NCBI GenBank assembly: GCA_036272815.1
Contig: DATAYA010000278.1
Coordinates: forward strand, 1-12,206
Source: DATAYA01 sp036272815
GTDB taxonomy: Bacteria > Pseudomonadota > Alphaproteobacteria > Acetobacterales > Acetobacteraceae
Direction: 5' to 3'
Length of the DNA stretch: 12,206 nt
Part shown: in pieces, positions 1 to 6,885 of the stretch
How the letters are laid out: the number at the start of each line of letters is the position of its first letter
How positions within the stretch are numbered: the first letter of the stretch is position 1
The notes under the pieces: model-generated
Databases searched by the model: none
What the model was told of the DNA's origin: nothing
What the model saw: only the letters and a program-made list of their open reading frames with translations
Program-made: the position numbers and the translations under genes

Positions 1-22
1 CCATCTTCGCGGCCGCGCGCAT
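1..22 (-). CDS. Possible 5' end of a gene running off the left edge
   Basis: An ATG on the minus strand at 22-20 opens a frame reading MRAAAKM up to the window edge. It is preceded by GAGGGG, with about 5 bases between GAGG and the ATG, which is a good ribosome binding site. It lies about 70 bases after the stop of the GH28-like gene on the same strand, so it may be the next gene in that direction. Seven codons are too few to name a product. The positively charged start would suit a signal peptide, but this is a guess. Confidence 0.3.
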
Positions 23-93
23 GTGCCCCTCGGTGCTGCCGGCGATCGCGCGGCTGACGCGGATACGCGGCGGACGAACGACGCGTGCCCGCG

Positions 94-1686
94 TCAGCGC
101 CAGCGCGCAGGCCTGACGACCCGCATCGCTTCGCCGCGCTCCCGCGTGGCGACGCCGCTTACGGGGCCGCCAACCGCCACCGCGTCCGAGGGCAAAGCGG
201 GTGCGCGGAGATCGTCGATGACGATACCGTTCACATCGTTCAGCCAGAAAGCCGACCGCGCATCGGGGAGGGCGCACGCGATCTCGACGTGACGGAACGA
301 CAGGCCGCGCGCGTGCCGGATGAAGAACCCGGTGGCCGGCAGCGTGGCGAAACTCTCTGGATCGGGGTAGGCGGCCGCCTCCTCGGGCGGCCGCGCCGCT
401 GCCCGTGCCGGCGTGCCGCCGCCCTTCTGGACGAAGCTGAAGCGGCTGATGCTGACATCCTCGATGTGATGGCCCGGCAGCCCGGTGATGATCGAGGGCA
501 TCATCGAACGCGGCGCCTCGCACGACACGTCGGAGATGCGCACGCGGCGCAGCGCGCCTGCTCTGGTGCCCAGCGGCCCGCGCAGGCGGGCACCCAGCCG
601 CAGGAAGAGCGGGGCGTTGCGCAGGTCGCGCATGACGAGCCCGCTCACGGTCACGTCCTCCAGCACGCCGCCGTCGACCGTCTCCAGCGCCAGGCCCCGG
701 CAACTCTGGAAGATGCAGTCGATCACGACGATGTTGCGGAAGCCGCCCTCCGACTCCGTGCCGAGCTTGATGCGTCCCGTGTGCCAGCCGGGATTGGCCC
801 GTGCGTCGTGGCCGAGCGGCTGCAAGCGGCCGTCGAGCAAGGTCCCGAGCCGATAGTCGCCGAATACCGAGCAACGGGTGATCGTCACGTCCTCGGTGAG
901 CCGGCGCTCGCCCAGCGCGAGCGAGCTCTTCAGGCAGATTCCGTCGTCGGACGGCGAGTTCACGACGCAGTTGCTGATCCGCACACGGCGGCAGCAATCG
1001 ACGTTCATGCCGTCGCGGTTGGTGTCGATCCTGACGTTGTCGATGGTCAGTCGCTCGACGCCGGTGGCCAGGATGCCGAAATGGCCGCCCATCAGGATCG
1101 AGAAATCGCGCAGGACGACATTGCGGCAGCGGACGAGGGCGATCGCCTTGTTCCCCACGCCCGGCTGCGACGCTCCCGGATCGCCGGGGACCCGCCAGCC
1201 GCGCACCAGCCCGCGCCCCCAGACCCGGCCCGGTCCGGTGATGGCGACATCATGCAGGCCCTCGCCCCAGATCAGGCTGTTGTGCCAATGGCTGTGGCCG
1301 AAGTCCTGATACTGGTCGGACGGGTTCGGCTCCGGCGGGTCATAGCCGGCTGCCAGGCTGCCTGGAGCGGGGGAATCGGCGCCCACGATGACGGCGTCCC
1401 GCTCCAGACGGAGCGTGACTTTGCTGCGCAGGCGGATCGAGTAGCAGAGATAGGTGCCGGCGGGGACGCGCACGACGCCGCCGCCCGCCGCCGCGGCCGC
1501 CGCGATCGCCCGGTTGATCGCCGCCGTGTCGAGCGTGCGGCCGTCGCCCGCGGTGCCGAAGCGGCGCACGTCGAACACCGGAGCCGGCGCCGGCGCCGCG
1601 GCCGCGCAAAGTCCGGCCGCGGGAAGCAGGAGCGTGTGACGGCGGGGCATCAATGGAAAGCCGACCGTCACGGCATCGTTCACCAT
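94..1686 (-). CDS. Exported GH28-like (polygalacturonase-type) beta-helix glycoside hydrolase
   Basis: This is a secreted or periplasmic polysaccharide-degrading enzyme of the pectate-lyase/GH28 parallel beta-helix type, about 530 residues. From the ATG at 1686 there is a hydrophobic stretch (HTLLLPAAGLCAAAA, about 17-31) after PRR, so it has a signal peptide, possibly Tat-like. The mature part opens with FDVRRFGTAGDGRTLDT and VRVPAGTY, the usual pectate-lyase-superfamily start. Core GH28-like signatures are NRDGMNVD (about 223-230) and SDDGICLKS (about 246-254), which carry the likely catalytic aspartates, and then GRIKLGTES. The usual Gly-His-Gly motif is not seen. The ATG at 1686 has GAGG 10 bases upstream. 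The ATG at 1650 (MPRRHTLL) gives a shorter signal peptide but no clear ribosome binding site, and the frame is open to 1788. The substrate is unknown; rhamnogalacturonan, pectin or a bacterial exopolysaccharide are possible. Confidence 0.8.
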   Translation of the reverse strand: MVNDAVTVGFPLMPRRHTLLLPAAGLCAAAAPAPAPVFDVRRFGTAGDGRTLDTAAINRAIAAAAAAGGGVVRVPAGTYLCYSIRLRSKVTLRLERDAVIVGADSPAPGSLAAGYDPPEPNPSDQYQDFGHSHWHNSLIWGEGLHDVAITGPGRVWGRGLVRGWRVPGDPGASQPGVGNKAIALVRCRNVVLRDFSILMGGHFGILATGVERLTIDNVRIDTNRDGMNVDCCRRVRISNCVVNSPSDDGICLKSSLALGERRLTEDVTITRCSVFGDYRLGTLLDGRLQPLGHDARANPGWHTGRIKLGTESEGGFRNIVVIDCIFQSCRGLALETVDGGVLEDVTVSGLVMRDLRNAPLFLRLGARLRGPLGTRAGALRRVRISDVSCEAPRSMMPSIITGLPGHHIEDVSISRFSFVQKGGGTPARAAARPPEEAAAYPDPESFATLPATGFFIRHARGLSFRHVEIACALPDARSAFWLNDVNGIVIDDLRAPALPSDAVAVGGPVSGVATRERGEAMRVVRPARWR

Positions 1687-1795
1687 CCGCGCTTTGCCTC
1701 GCGTCGCTCGGGGTCCAATGGACGGCTGGCACGGCGGCATGGCCGCGCGCCTGATCGCGGCGCCTGCCCGGCCGTGCCTGTTCCACACACCCCGG

Positions 1796-2992
1796 CTAGA
1801 CCGATGACAGGATAGCCGGCGCCAGAGCAGCGGCCCGTGCTGCCGGATGGGTGGGATTGCGGAAGCGGATTTCTCCGTCGCGCTCCGGCTGCTGGCCCGC
1901 CAGGCCGAACAGCTCCAGCCGCGAGGCGCAGGTGACGGCGACCACCGGCCGCGCCTCCTTGCAGGTGAGGAACTGCCGCGCCTCGCCCTCCAGTTCCAGA
2001 CGTTCGCGCAGCGCCTGCCATTCCAGCCGGTCGGTGTCCTCGACGAACATCGCCAGGATGCCCGGCCGCGCCCCGGAGAGCCGCGCTGGCGCGATCCCGC
2101 ACAGGCGGCGGCGGACCGCGACCGCGACCTCGTTCTCGCGTCCCGCCCGGGCTGCCATCACGAACACGCCACCGCCCGCGGTGGTGACGGCGAGGTGCGC
2201 CTCCGGCCCGAACTCCCGCCGCAGCCGCGAGACGAGGCCGAGTTCGTCGGCCTGCGCGCCGGCCAGCAGCAGCGGGTCGAGCCGCAGCACTGCCGCCTCG
2301 TCGTGGTCGGCACGGCGGCGCTCGGAGAGGAGGGCGGTGATCCGCCGATGCAGGGTACCAAGAGCCTCGGCCTCCGCGGCCCGCAGGCCCTGCGGCAGGG
2401 TCATCTTGAGCAGATAGCGGCCGGGGTGGTCGGAGAGCCAGCGCTGCAGCTCGGGATCGATCCGGTCGATCAGGCTGAACCAGGCGCCGCGATGGACGTC
2501 GCGGCCGTCCTCGGCCGAGACGACGTCGCAGGCGATTTCCGCCTCCATCCCGTCGCGACGGATCAGCAGGTCGAACGCGGCGCCGTCCTCGAGCCCGGCA
2601 TGGCGCACCGCGAAGCCGCGGGCACGCTGGAGGGCGGCCGTTCGCAATAGGTGGAAGGCGGGCACCAGCGTCGCCTCGCCCGTCATCCCGGCGCGCAGAG
2701 CCGCGACCAGCCGGTCGCCGCCGGCGGCACTCAGCCCGGACGCGATGCGGACGGCCTCGCCGGCGAGGGCGGCGATGCGGCGGTCGGCGGTCGAGGGCGC
2801 CGGTGCGCCGCGGCGCAGGCGGCCGATGGCCAGCTCGATCGCGAAGCGCTGCTGCGCGCTGCGTCCGGCACGCTGTCCGGCCCTGACCAGACGCCCGATC
2901 TCGGCAAGGCGCACGCGGAACTTCCGCGCGCCTACCAGTTCGCGGAACGCGCGTGCCTGCTCGATCTCGCTTCGTGTCGATGGCTGCCGCAT
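1796..2992 (-). CDS. Conserved hypothetical protein, possible degenerate PD-(D/E)XK nuclease fold
   Basis: I do not recognise a named family for this 398-residue soluble protein. It has no signal peptide or membrane segment. The N-terminal third is basic and helical, rich in Arg and Ala. Residues 140-164 read FDLLIRRDGMEAEIACDVVS followed by AEDGR. This resembles the beta-hairpin core of PD-(D/E)XK proteins, where the pattern is FDLhh...hEhECKxhSxDxGR. Here the positions expected to hold Glu and Lys of the active-site ExK are Ala154 and Asp156, so activity is doubtful. A conserved-looking block (HPGRYLLKMTLPQGL, 189-203) follows. The C-terminal half is alpha/beta with no motif I can place. 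The gene follows aroC by 55 bases on the same strand. The ATG at 2992 has only a weak ribosome binding site, so the start is uncertain. The coding call rests on strand, codon bias and a balanced protein composition. Confidence 0.72.
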   Translation of the reverse strand: MRQPSTRSEIEQARAFRELVGARKFRVRLAEIGRLVRAGQRAGRSAQQRFAIELAIGRLRRGAPAPSTADRRIAALAGEAVRIASGLSAAGGDRLVAALRAGMTGEATLVPAFHLLRTAALQRARGFAVRHAGLEDGAAFDLLIRRDGMEAEIACDVVSAEDGRDVHRGAWFSLIDRIDPELQRWLSDHPGRYLLKMTLPQGLRAAEAEALGTLHRRITALLSERRRADHDEAAVLRLDPLLLAGAQADELGLVSRLRREFGPEAHLAVTTAGGGVFVMAARAGRENEVAVAVRRRLCGIAPARLSGARPGILAMFVEDTDRLEWQALRERLELEGEARQFLTCKEARPVVAVTCASRLELFGLAGQQPERDGEIRFRNPTHPAARAAALAPAILSSV

Positions 2993-3047
2993 GTGGCCAG
3001 CTTTACCCGCTGCCGCCAGGCCGGTCAGTCAAACAGTCGTTATCACC

Positions 3048-4151
3048 TCAGTTACGCGGCAGCCGCGCAACATCCGGCGCGTCCGGGTTCTGCGCCCGGT
3101 GGCGCAGCAGATGGTCGGCGAGCACCAGCGCCACCATCGCTTCCCCCACCGGGACCGCGCGAATCCCGACGCAAGGGTCGTGCCGCCCGCGCGTCGTGAC
3201 CTCCACGTCGTGCCCGAACCGGTCCACCGCCCGGCGCGGTGTCAGGATCGAGCTCGTTGGCTTGACCGCGAAGCGCGCCACGACCGGCTGCCCGGTGGAG
3301 ATGCCGCCCAGGATGCCGCCGGCGTGGTTGGAGGCGAAGGCGACCACGCCGTCCGCCATCCGCATCTCGTCGGCGTTCGCCTCGCCGCTGAGCGAGGCGG
3401 CGGCGAACCCGTCGCCGATCTCGACGCCCTTGACCGCATTGATCCCCATCAGCGTCCCCGCAAGCTCGGCGTCGAGCTTGGCATAGACCGGCGCGCCGAG
3501 GCCGGGCGGCACGCCCTCTGCCACCACCTCGACCACCGCCCCGAGCGAGGAGCCGGCTTTTCGTGCCGCATCCAGCGCGCCCTCCCAGGCCGTGGCCGCG
3601 ACCGGGTCGGGGCAGAAGAACGGATTGCGCTCGATCTCGTCCCAGTCCCAGCGTGCGCGGTCGATCCGGTGGGGGCCGATCTGCACCAGCGCGCCACGGA
3701 TGCGGACCCCCGCGCCGAGCACACGCCGCGCGACTGCCCCGGCCGCGACCCGCATCGCGGTCTCCCGCGCCGACGCACGGCCGCCGCCGCGATAGTCGCG
3801 GACGCCGTATTTCAGATCGTAGGTCAGGTCGGCATGGCCCGGCCGATAGCGGTCGGCGATTTCGCCATAGTCGCGAGAACGCTGATCGAGGTTGCGGATC
3901 TCGAGCGCGATCGGGGTCCCCGTGGTCTGGCCCTCGAAGGTGCCGGAGAGGATCGTGACCGCGTCCGGCTCCTGCCGCTGCGTGGTGAAGCGCGACTGGC
4001 CGGGGCGGCGGCGGTCGAGCCAGGGCTGAATATCGGCCTCGGTGAGCGGGATGCGCGGCGGGCAGCCGTCCACCACGCAGCCGATCGCCGGGCCGTGGCT
4101 CTCGCCCCAGGTGGTGACGCGGAACAGGTGGCCGAAGCTGTTGTGGGACAT
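3048..4151 (-). CDS. aroC: Chorismate synthase
   Basis: AroC converts 5-enolpyruvylshikimate 3-phosphate to chorismate, the last common step of aromatic amino acid, folate and quinone synthesis. It needs reduced FMN and acts in the cytoplasm as a homotetramer. All family signatures are present in the 367 residues: the N-terminal FGHLFRVTTWGESHG (about 6-20), DYRGGGRASARET (about 119-131), PRRAVDRFGHD, and the C-terminal RHDPCVGIRAVPVGEAM. The length matches bacterial AroC and nothing is missing. The ATG at 4151 follows the fabI stop by 18 bases, and AGGGGA lies about 13 bases upstream of the start. The close spacing suggests co-transcription with fabI. Confidence 0.98.
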   Translation of the reverse strand: MSHNSFGHLFRVTTWGESHGPAIGCVVDGCPPRIPLTEADIQPWLDRRRPGQSRFTTQRQEPDAVTILSGTFEGQTTGTPIALEIRNLDQRSRDYGEIADRYRPGHADLTYDLKYGVRDYRGGGRASARETAMRVAAGAVARRVLGAGVRIRGALVQIGPHRIDRARWDWDEIERNPFFCPDPVAATAWEGALDAARKAGSSLGAVVEVVAEGVPPGLGAPVYAKLDAELAGTLMGINAVKGVEIGDGFAAASLSGEANADEMRMADGVVAFASNHAGGILGGISTGQPVVARFAVKPTSSILTPRRAVDRFGHDVEVTTRGRHDPCVGIRAVPVGEAMVALVLADHLLRHRAQNPDAPDVARLPRN

Positions 4152-4169
4152 CGCGCGCGGGGGGTCCCC

Positions 4170-5012
4170 TCAGTCGGTCACGGTCGCGATATCCGGCGCC
4201 GCCGGATTCTTCATGCCGACCACGTGATACCCGCAATCGACGTGATGCACCTCGCCGGTGACCCCCGCCGCGAGATCGGACAGCAGATAGACGCCCGCCC
4301 CCCCGACCTCCTCGATCGTCACGTTGCGCGCCAGCGGCGCGTTGAGCTGGTTCCAGCGCAGGATGTAGCGGAAATCGCCGATGCCGCTCGCCGCCAGCGT
4401 CTTGATCGGCCCGGCGGAGATCGCGTTGACCCGGATGTTCTGGCCGCCCAGATCGGCCGCGAGATAGCGGACCGAGGTTTCGAGCGCCGCCTTCGCGATC
4501 CCCATCACGTTGTAGTGGGGCATCACCCGCTCGGCCCCCAGATAGGACAGCGTCAGCAGCGAGCCGCCGCGCGGCATCATCGGCACGGCGCGGCGGCAGA
4601 CCGCGGTGAAGGAATAGCAGGAGATGTCGAGCGCCTGGAGGAACGCCTCGCGCGGCGTGTCGAGATACTGACCGCGCAGATACGCCTTGTCGGCCCAGCC
4701 GATCGCGTGGACCAGGAAGTCGAGCCCGTCCCAGGCGGCCGCGATGTCGCGGAACGCGGCGTCGATGCTGGCATCCGAGCCGGCGTCGCATTCCAGCACC
4801 AGCGGCGCGCCGAGGCTCTCCGCCAGCGGCCGCACCCGCCGCCCGAGCGCCTCGCCGTGATAGGTGAAGGCGAGGCTCGCGCCCTGGGCCGCGCAGGCGG
4901 CCGCAATCCCCCAGGCCAGCGAGCGTTCGTTGGCGACCCCCATCACCAGGCCGCGCTTGCCCTGCATCAGCGTGCCGGTGCGCGGCAGGGGCTCGCGGGG
5001 GAAGTCGGGCAT
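4170..5012 (-). CDS. fabI: Enoyl-[acyl-carrier-protein] reductase (NADH)
   Basis: FabI reduces trans-2-enoyl-ACP to acyl-ACP, the last step of each fatty-acid elongation round. It is a cytoplasmic atypical short-chain dehydrogenase of 280 residues. The dinucleotide-binding start is GLVMGVANERSLAWGIA (about 21-37). The catalytic segment is SYLGAERVMPHYNVMGIAK (156-174), with Tyr157, Tyr167 and Lys174 in the Tyr-x6-Lys spacing that marks FabI. The loop at 197-215 (NAISAGPIKTLAASGIGDF) is the substrate-binding region. The residue equivalent to E. coli Phe94 appears to be Trp106 (HAIGW). The N-terminus is about 13 residues longer than E. coli FabI. An internal ATG at 4967 would remove that, but neither start has a strong ribosome binding site. 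It sits upstream of aroC in the same direction, and downstream of a Uma2 remnant. Confidence 0.97.
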   Translation of the reverse strand: MPDFPREPLPRTGTLMQGKRGLVMGVANERSLAWGIAAACAAQGASLAFTYHGEALGRRVRPLAESLGAPLVLECDAGSDASIDAAFRDIAAAWDGLDFLVHAIGWADKAYLRGQYLDTPREAFLQALDISCYSFTAVCRRAVPMMPRGGSLLTLSYLGAERVMPHYNVMGIAKAALETSVRYLAADLGGQNIRVNAISAGPIKTLAASGIGDFRYILRWNQLNAPLARNVTIEEVGGAGVYLLSDLAAGVTGEVHHVDCGYHVVGMKNPAAPDIATVTD

Positions 5013-5075
5013 GGGCGAACCTATGGCGTGTTGCTGCCGCCCGTGGTGGCACGCGGGATATCGATGGGCAAGGCG

Positions 5076-5365
5076 TCAGCGCCGTGCTGCAAGGCGGGTC
5101 GTGCGATAGGACGCGGCCAGCGGGACGCTGAAGTTGATGGAGGCAAGGCCGAGTTCGCCGTCTGCGCCGGTCGTCGCGGACATCTCCGGCCAGGTGCCGT
5201 CGCTGTTGCGGCGCAGCAGCTCGGCCCGGGTCTCGGCCTGGTTGCTGGGCGAGAAAATTTCGACGGTTCGCCATCGACGAGGTGCCACCTGTCGCCGCCC
5301 GGCGGGTTCCAGGCGAGGAACTCGTCGGCCGTCATGTGGGCCGGGACTTTCACCGAGGCGCTCAT
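5076..5365 (-). pseudogene. Uma2-family (DUF820) endonuclease remnant, internally deleted and frameshifted
   Basis: Two pieces of a Uma2-family protein lie in different frames. The first starts at the ATG at 5365 (MSASVKVPAHMTADEFLAW...) and contains DRWHLVDGEP, the normal Uma2 N-terminus, up to about 5264. From there the frame ending at 5076 takes over with VEIFSPSNQAETR, then AELLRRNSDGTWPE and the family-typical tail ASINFSVPLAASYRTTRL. Full Uma2 proteins have about 190 residues. The catalytic middle between LVDGEP and the SPSN strand is missing, and a second in-frame gap lies between QAETR and AELLRR. No PD-(D/E)XK catalytic set remains, so no active product is expected. The remnant occupies most of the 418-base space between fabI and pdxH, and may now serve mainly as spacer or promoter DNA for those genes. 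Confidence 0.8.
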
Positions 5366-5430
5366 CGCGGCAGCATAGCAGCGTCGGCGGCCGACCCATA
5401 TCGGTCCGCGCAACGCACCCAGGCAGCCCC

Positions 5431-6033
5431 ATGACCGACCCCGTTCCCACCGAGGCCACCCCGCTCGCCCTGTTCCGCACCTGGCTCGCCGAGGCCGAGG
5501 CATCCGAGCCGAACGATCCGGTGGCAATGACGCTCGCGACCGCCACGCCGGACGGGCGGCCGTCGGTCCGCATGGTGCTGCTGAAGGGTGTCGATGATCG
5601 CGGCCTCGTCTTCTACACCAACCGGCAGAGCCGCAAGGCGGCTGAGTTGGACGCCAATCAGCATGCCGCCCTGCTGTTCCATTGGAAGAGCCTCCGGCGG
5701 CAGGTCCGGGTCGAGGGGCCGGTCGAGCACACGACCGCAGCCGAGGCCGACGCCTATTTCGCCAGCCGCGCCCGCATCTCCCGCCTCGGCGCCTGGGCGT
5801 CCGACCAGTCCCGCCCGCTGCCGGAGCGCGCGGTGCTGGAGCAGCGCCTTGCGGAGCTGGAGGCGCGCTATCCGGGCAACGACGTCCCCCGGCCGCCGCA
5901 CTGGTCCGGCTATCGGGTGCGGCCGGAGGCGTGGGAGTTCTGGCAGGACATGCCGTATCGGCTGCACGACCGGACCGTGTTCACCCGTGCCGCCGGCGGC
6001 GAGGGCTGGGTCGCCGGGAAGCTCTATCCCTGA
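5431..6033 (+). CDS. pdxH: Pyridoxine/pyridoxamine 5'-phosphate oxidase
   Basis: PdxH oxidises pyridoxine or pyridoxamine 5'-phosphate to pyridoxal 5'-phosphate with FMN and O2, in de novo and salvage vitamin B6 synthesis in the cytoplasm. The 200 residues match the family length. FMN and substrate-binding blocks are RMVLLKGVDDRGLVFYTN (47-64), SRKAAEL, HWKSLRRQVRVEG (84-96) and GAWASDQS (120-127). The PROSITE-type signature is WEFWQDMPYRLHDR (168-181), with the PLP-contacting Arg177 and His179. The C-terminus GWVAGKLYP is typical. The ATG at 5431 is chosen because homologous sequence begins just after it; upstream codons in this frame run into the antisense of the Uma2 remnant. It is divergent from the fabI-aroC side. 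Linkage of pdxH with fabI and aroC fits Acetobacteraceae-like genomes (recalled, not checked). Confidence 0.97.
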   Translation: MTDPVPTEATPLALFRTWLAEAEASEPNDPVAMTLATATPDGRPSVRMVLLKGVDDRGLVFYTNRQSRKAAELDANQHAALLFHWKSLRRQVRVEGPVEHTTAAEADAYFASRARISRLGAWASDQSRPLPERAVLEQRLAELEARYPGNDVPRPPHWSGYRVRPEAWEFWQDMPYRLHDRTVFTRAAGGEGWVAGKLYP

Positions 6034-6129
6034 GAAACCGTGATGGCGGCGAAGTTGTAATCGCGGGCGGGCAACCGGCCTCGCCTGCGTCCGTTGCCGC
6101 GGCGGGGGCCAGCCACAGGACGCACGCAC

Positions 6130-6885
6130 ATGTTTCTACACCGCAAGGAATTGCTCTATCCGGTCGAGGTCCGCGACCCCGATCCGCAGTTCGGCCAGTA
6201 CCTGCTCGAGCAGTTCGGCAGCGCCACCGGCGAGCTGACGGCCGCGCTGCAATACTGGGTGCAGTCCTTCCACGTCGAGGACCCGGGCATCCGCGACATG
6301 CTGCAAGACATCGCCGTCGAGGAGTTCGGCCATCTCGAGATGGTCGGCAAGATGATCGAACAGCACACCCGCAAGCTCGACCAGAGCGAGGTCTATGCCG
6401 CGCCGATCTTCCGCATCCGCGGACCCGGCCCGCATTTCCTCGACAGCCAGGGCCAGGCCTGGACCGCCGCCTACATCAACGAGGGCGGCAACGTGGTGCG
6501 CGACCTGCGCGCCGATGTCGCCGCCGAGGCCGGCGCGCGGCAGACCTACGAGACGCTCATCAAGGCGTGCAAGGATGAGGGCAGCAAGAAGGCGCTCACC
6601 CACCTGTTGACGCGCGAGGTGTCGCACACCGCGATGTTCATGCAGGCGCTCGACAAACTCGGCTACCTGACCGACCCGATCTTCGGCAATGTCGAGCCGG
6701 ACGACACGGTGAACCTCTACTTCAACATGAGCCGGGGCGAGCCGGATCTGCGCGGACCATGGAACCAGGAACCGCGCTTCCGCTACGAGGCCGACCCGCA
6801 GCCGCACGGCAACCTGCCGCCGAGTCCGATCAACCCGAACGACGAGCGCGGCCGGCTGCACGCGCCGAAGCTGACGGCGAAGTAG
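6130..6885 (+). CDS. Manganese (non-haem) catalase
   Basis: This enzyme disproportionates hydrogen peroxide to water and oxygen at a dimanganese centre in a four-helix ferritin-like bundle, in the cytoplasm. The 251 residues carry the expected ligand pattern: Glu35 (ATGELTAALQYW), Glu65 and His68 (EEFGHLE), Glu133 (DVAAEAGARQTYE) and His166 (TREVSHTAMF). DPGIRDML before the second helix and the proline-rich tail (DPQPHGNLPPSP) are also typical. The ATG at 6130 has AGGA 9 bases upstream; an in-frame ATG at 6094 would only add 12 low-complexity residues. It is 96 bases after pdxH on the same strand and is followed directly by a kinase-like gene and a universal stress protein gene. That order suggests an oxidative or general stress unit, though no regulator site is visible. 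Confidence 0.94.
   Translation: MFLHRKELLYPVEVRDPDPQFGQYLLEQFGSATGELTAALQYWVQSFHVEDPGIRDMLQDIAVEEFGHLEMVGKMIEQHTRKLDQSEVYAAPIFRIRGPGPHFLDSQGQAWTAAYINEGGNVVRDLRADVAAEAGARQTYETLIKACKDEGSKKALTHLLTREVSHTAMFMQALDKLGYLTDPIFGNVEPDDTVNLYFNMSRGEPDLRGPWNQEPRFRYEADPQPHGNLPPSPINPNDERGRLHAPKLTAK

Noticed and set aside
85..1815. A 576-codon plus-strand frame opposite the GH28-like gene
   Set aside because: Antisense shadow: low-complexity composition and no recognisable motif, while the minus strand encodes a coherent exported beta-helix enzyme.
2745..5378. An 877-codon plus-strand open frame opposite the 5' end of the 398-residue gene, aroC and fabI
   Set aside because: It is antisense to two unmistakable core genes, has an Arg/Ala/Asp-heavy composition with no domain, and is expected in very GC-rich DNA.
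5366..5430. Small hairpin GTCGG-CGG-CCGAC (5383-5395) upstream of pdxH as an operator or promoter element
   Set aside because: Five-base arms are too short to distinguish from chance at this GC content, and no convincing -35/-10 pair is visible.
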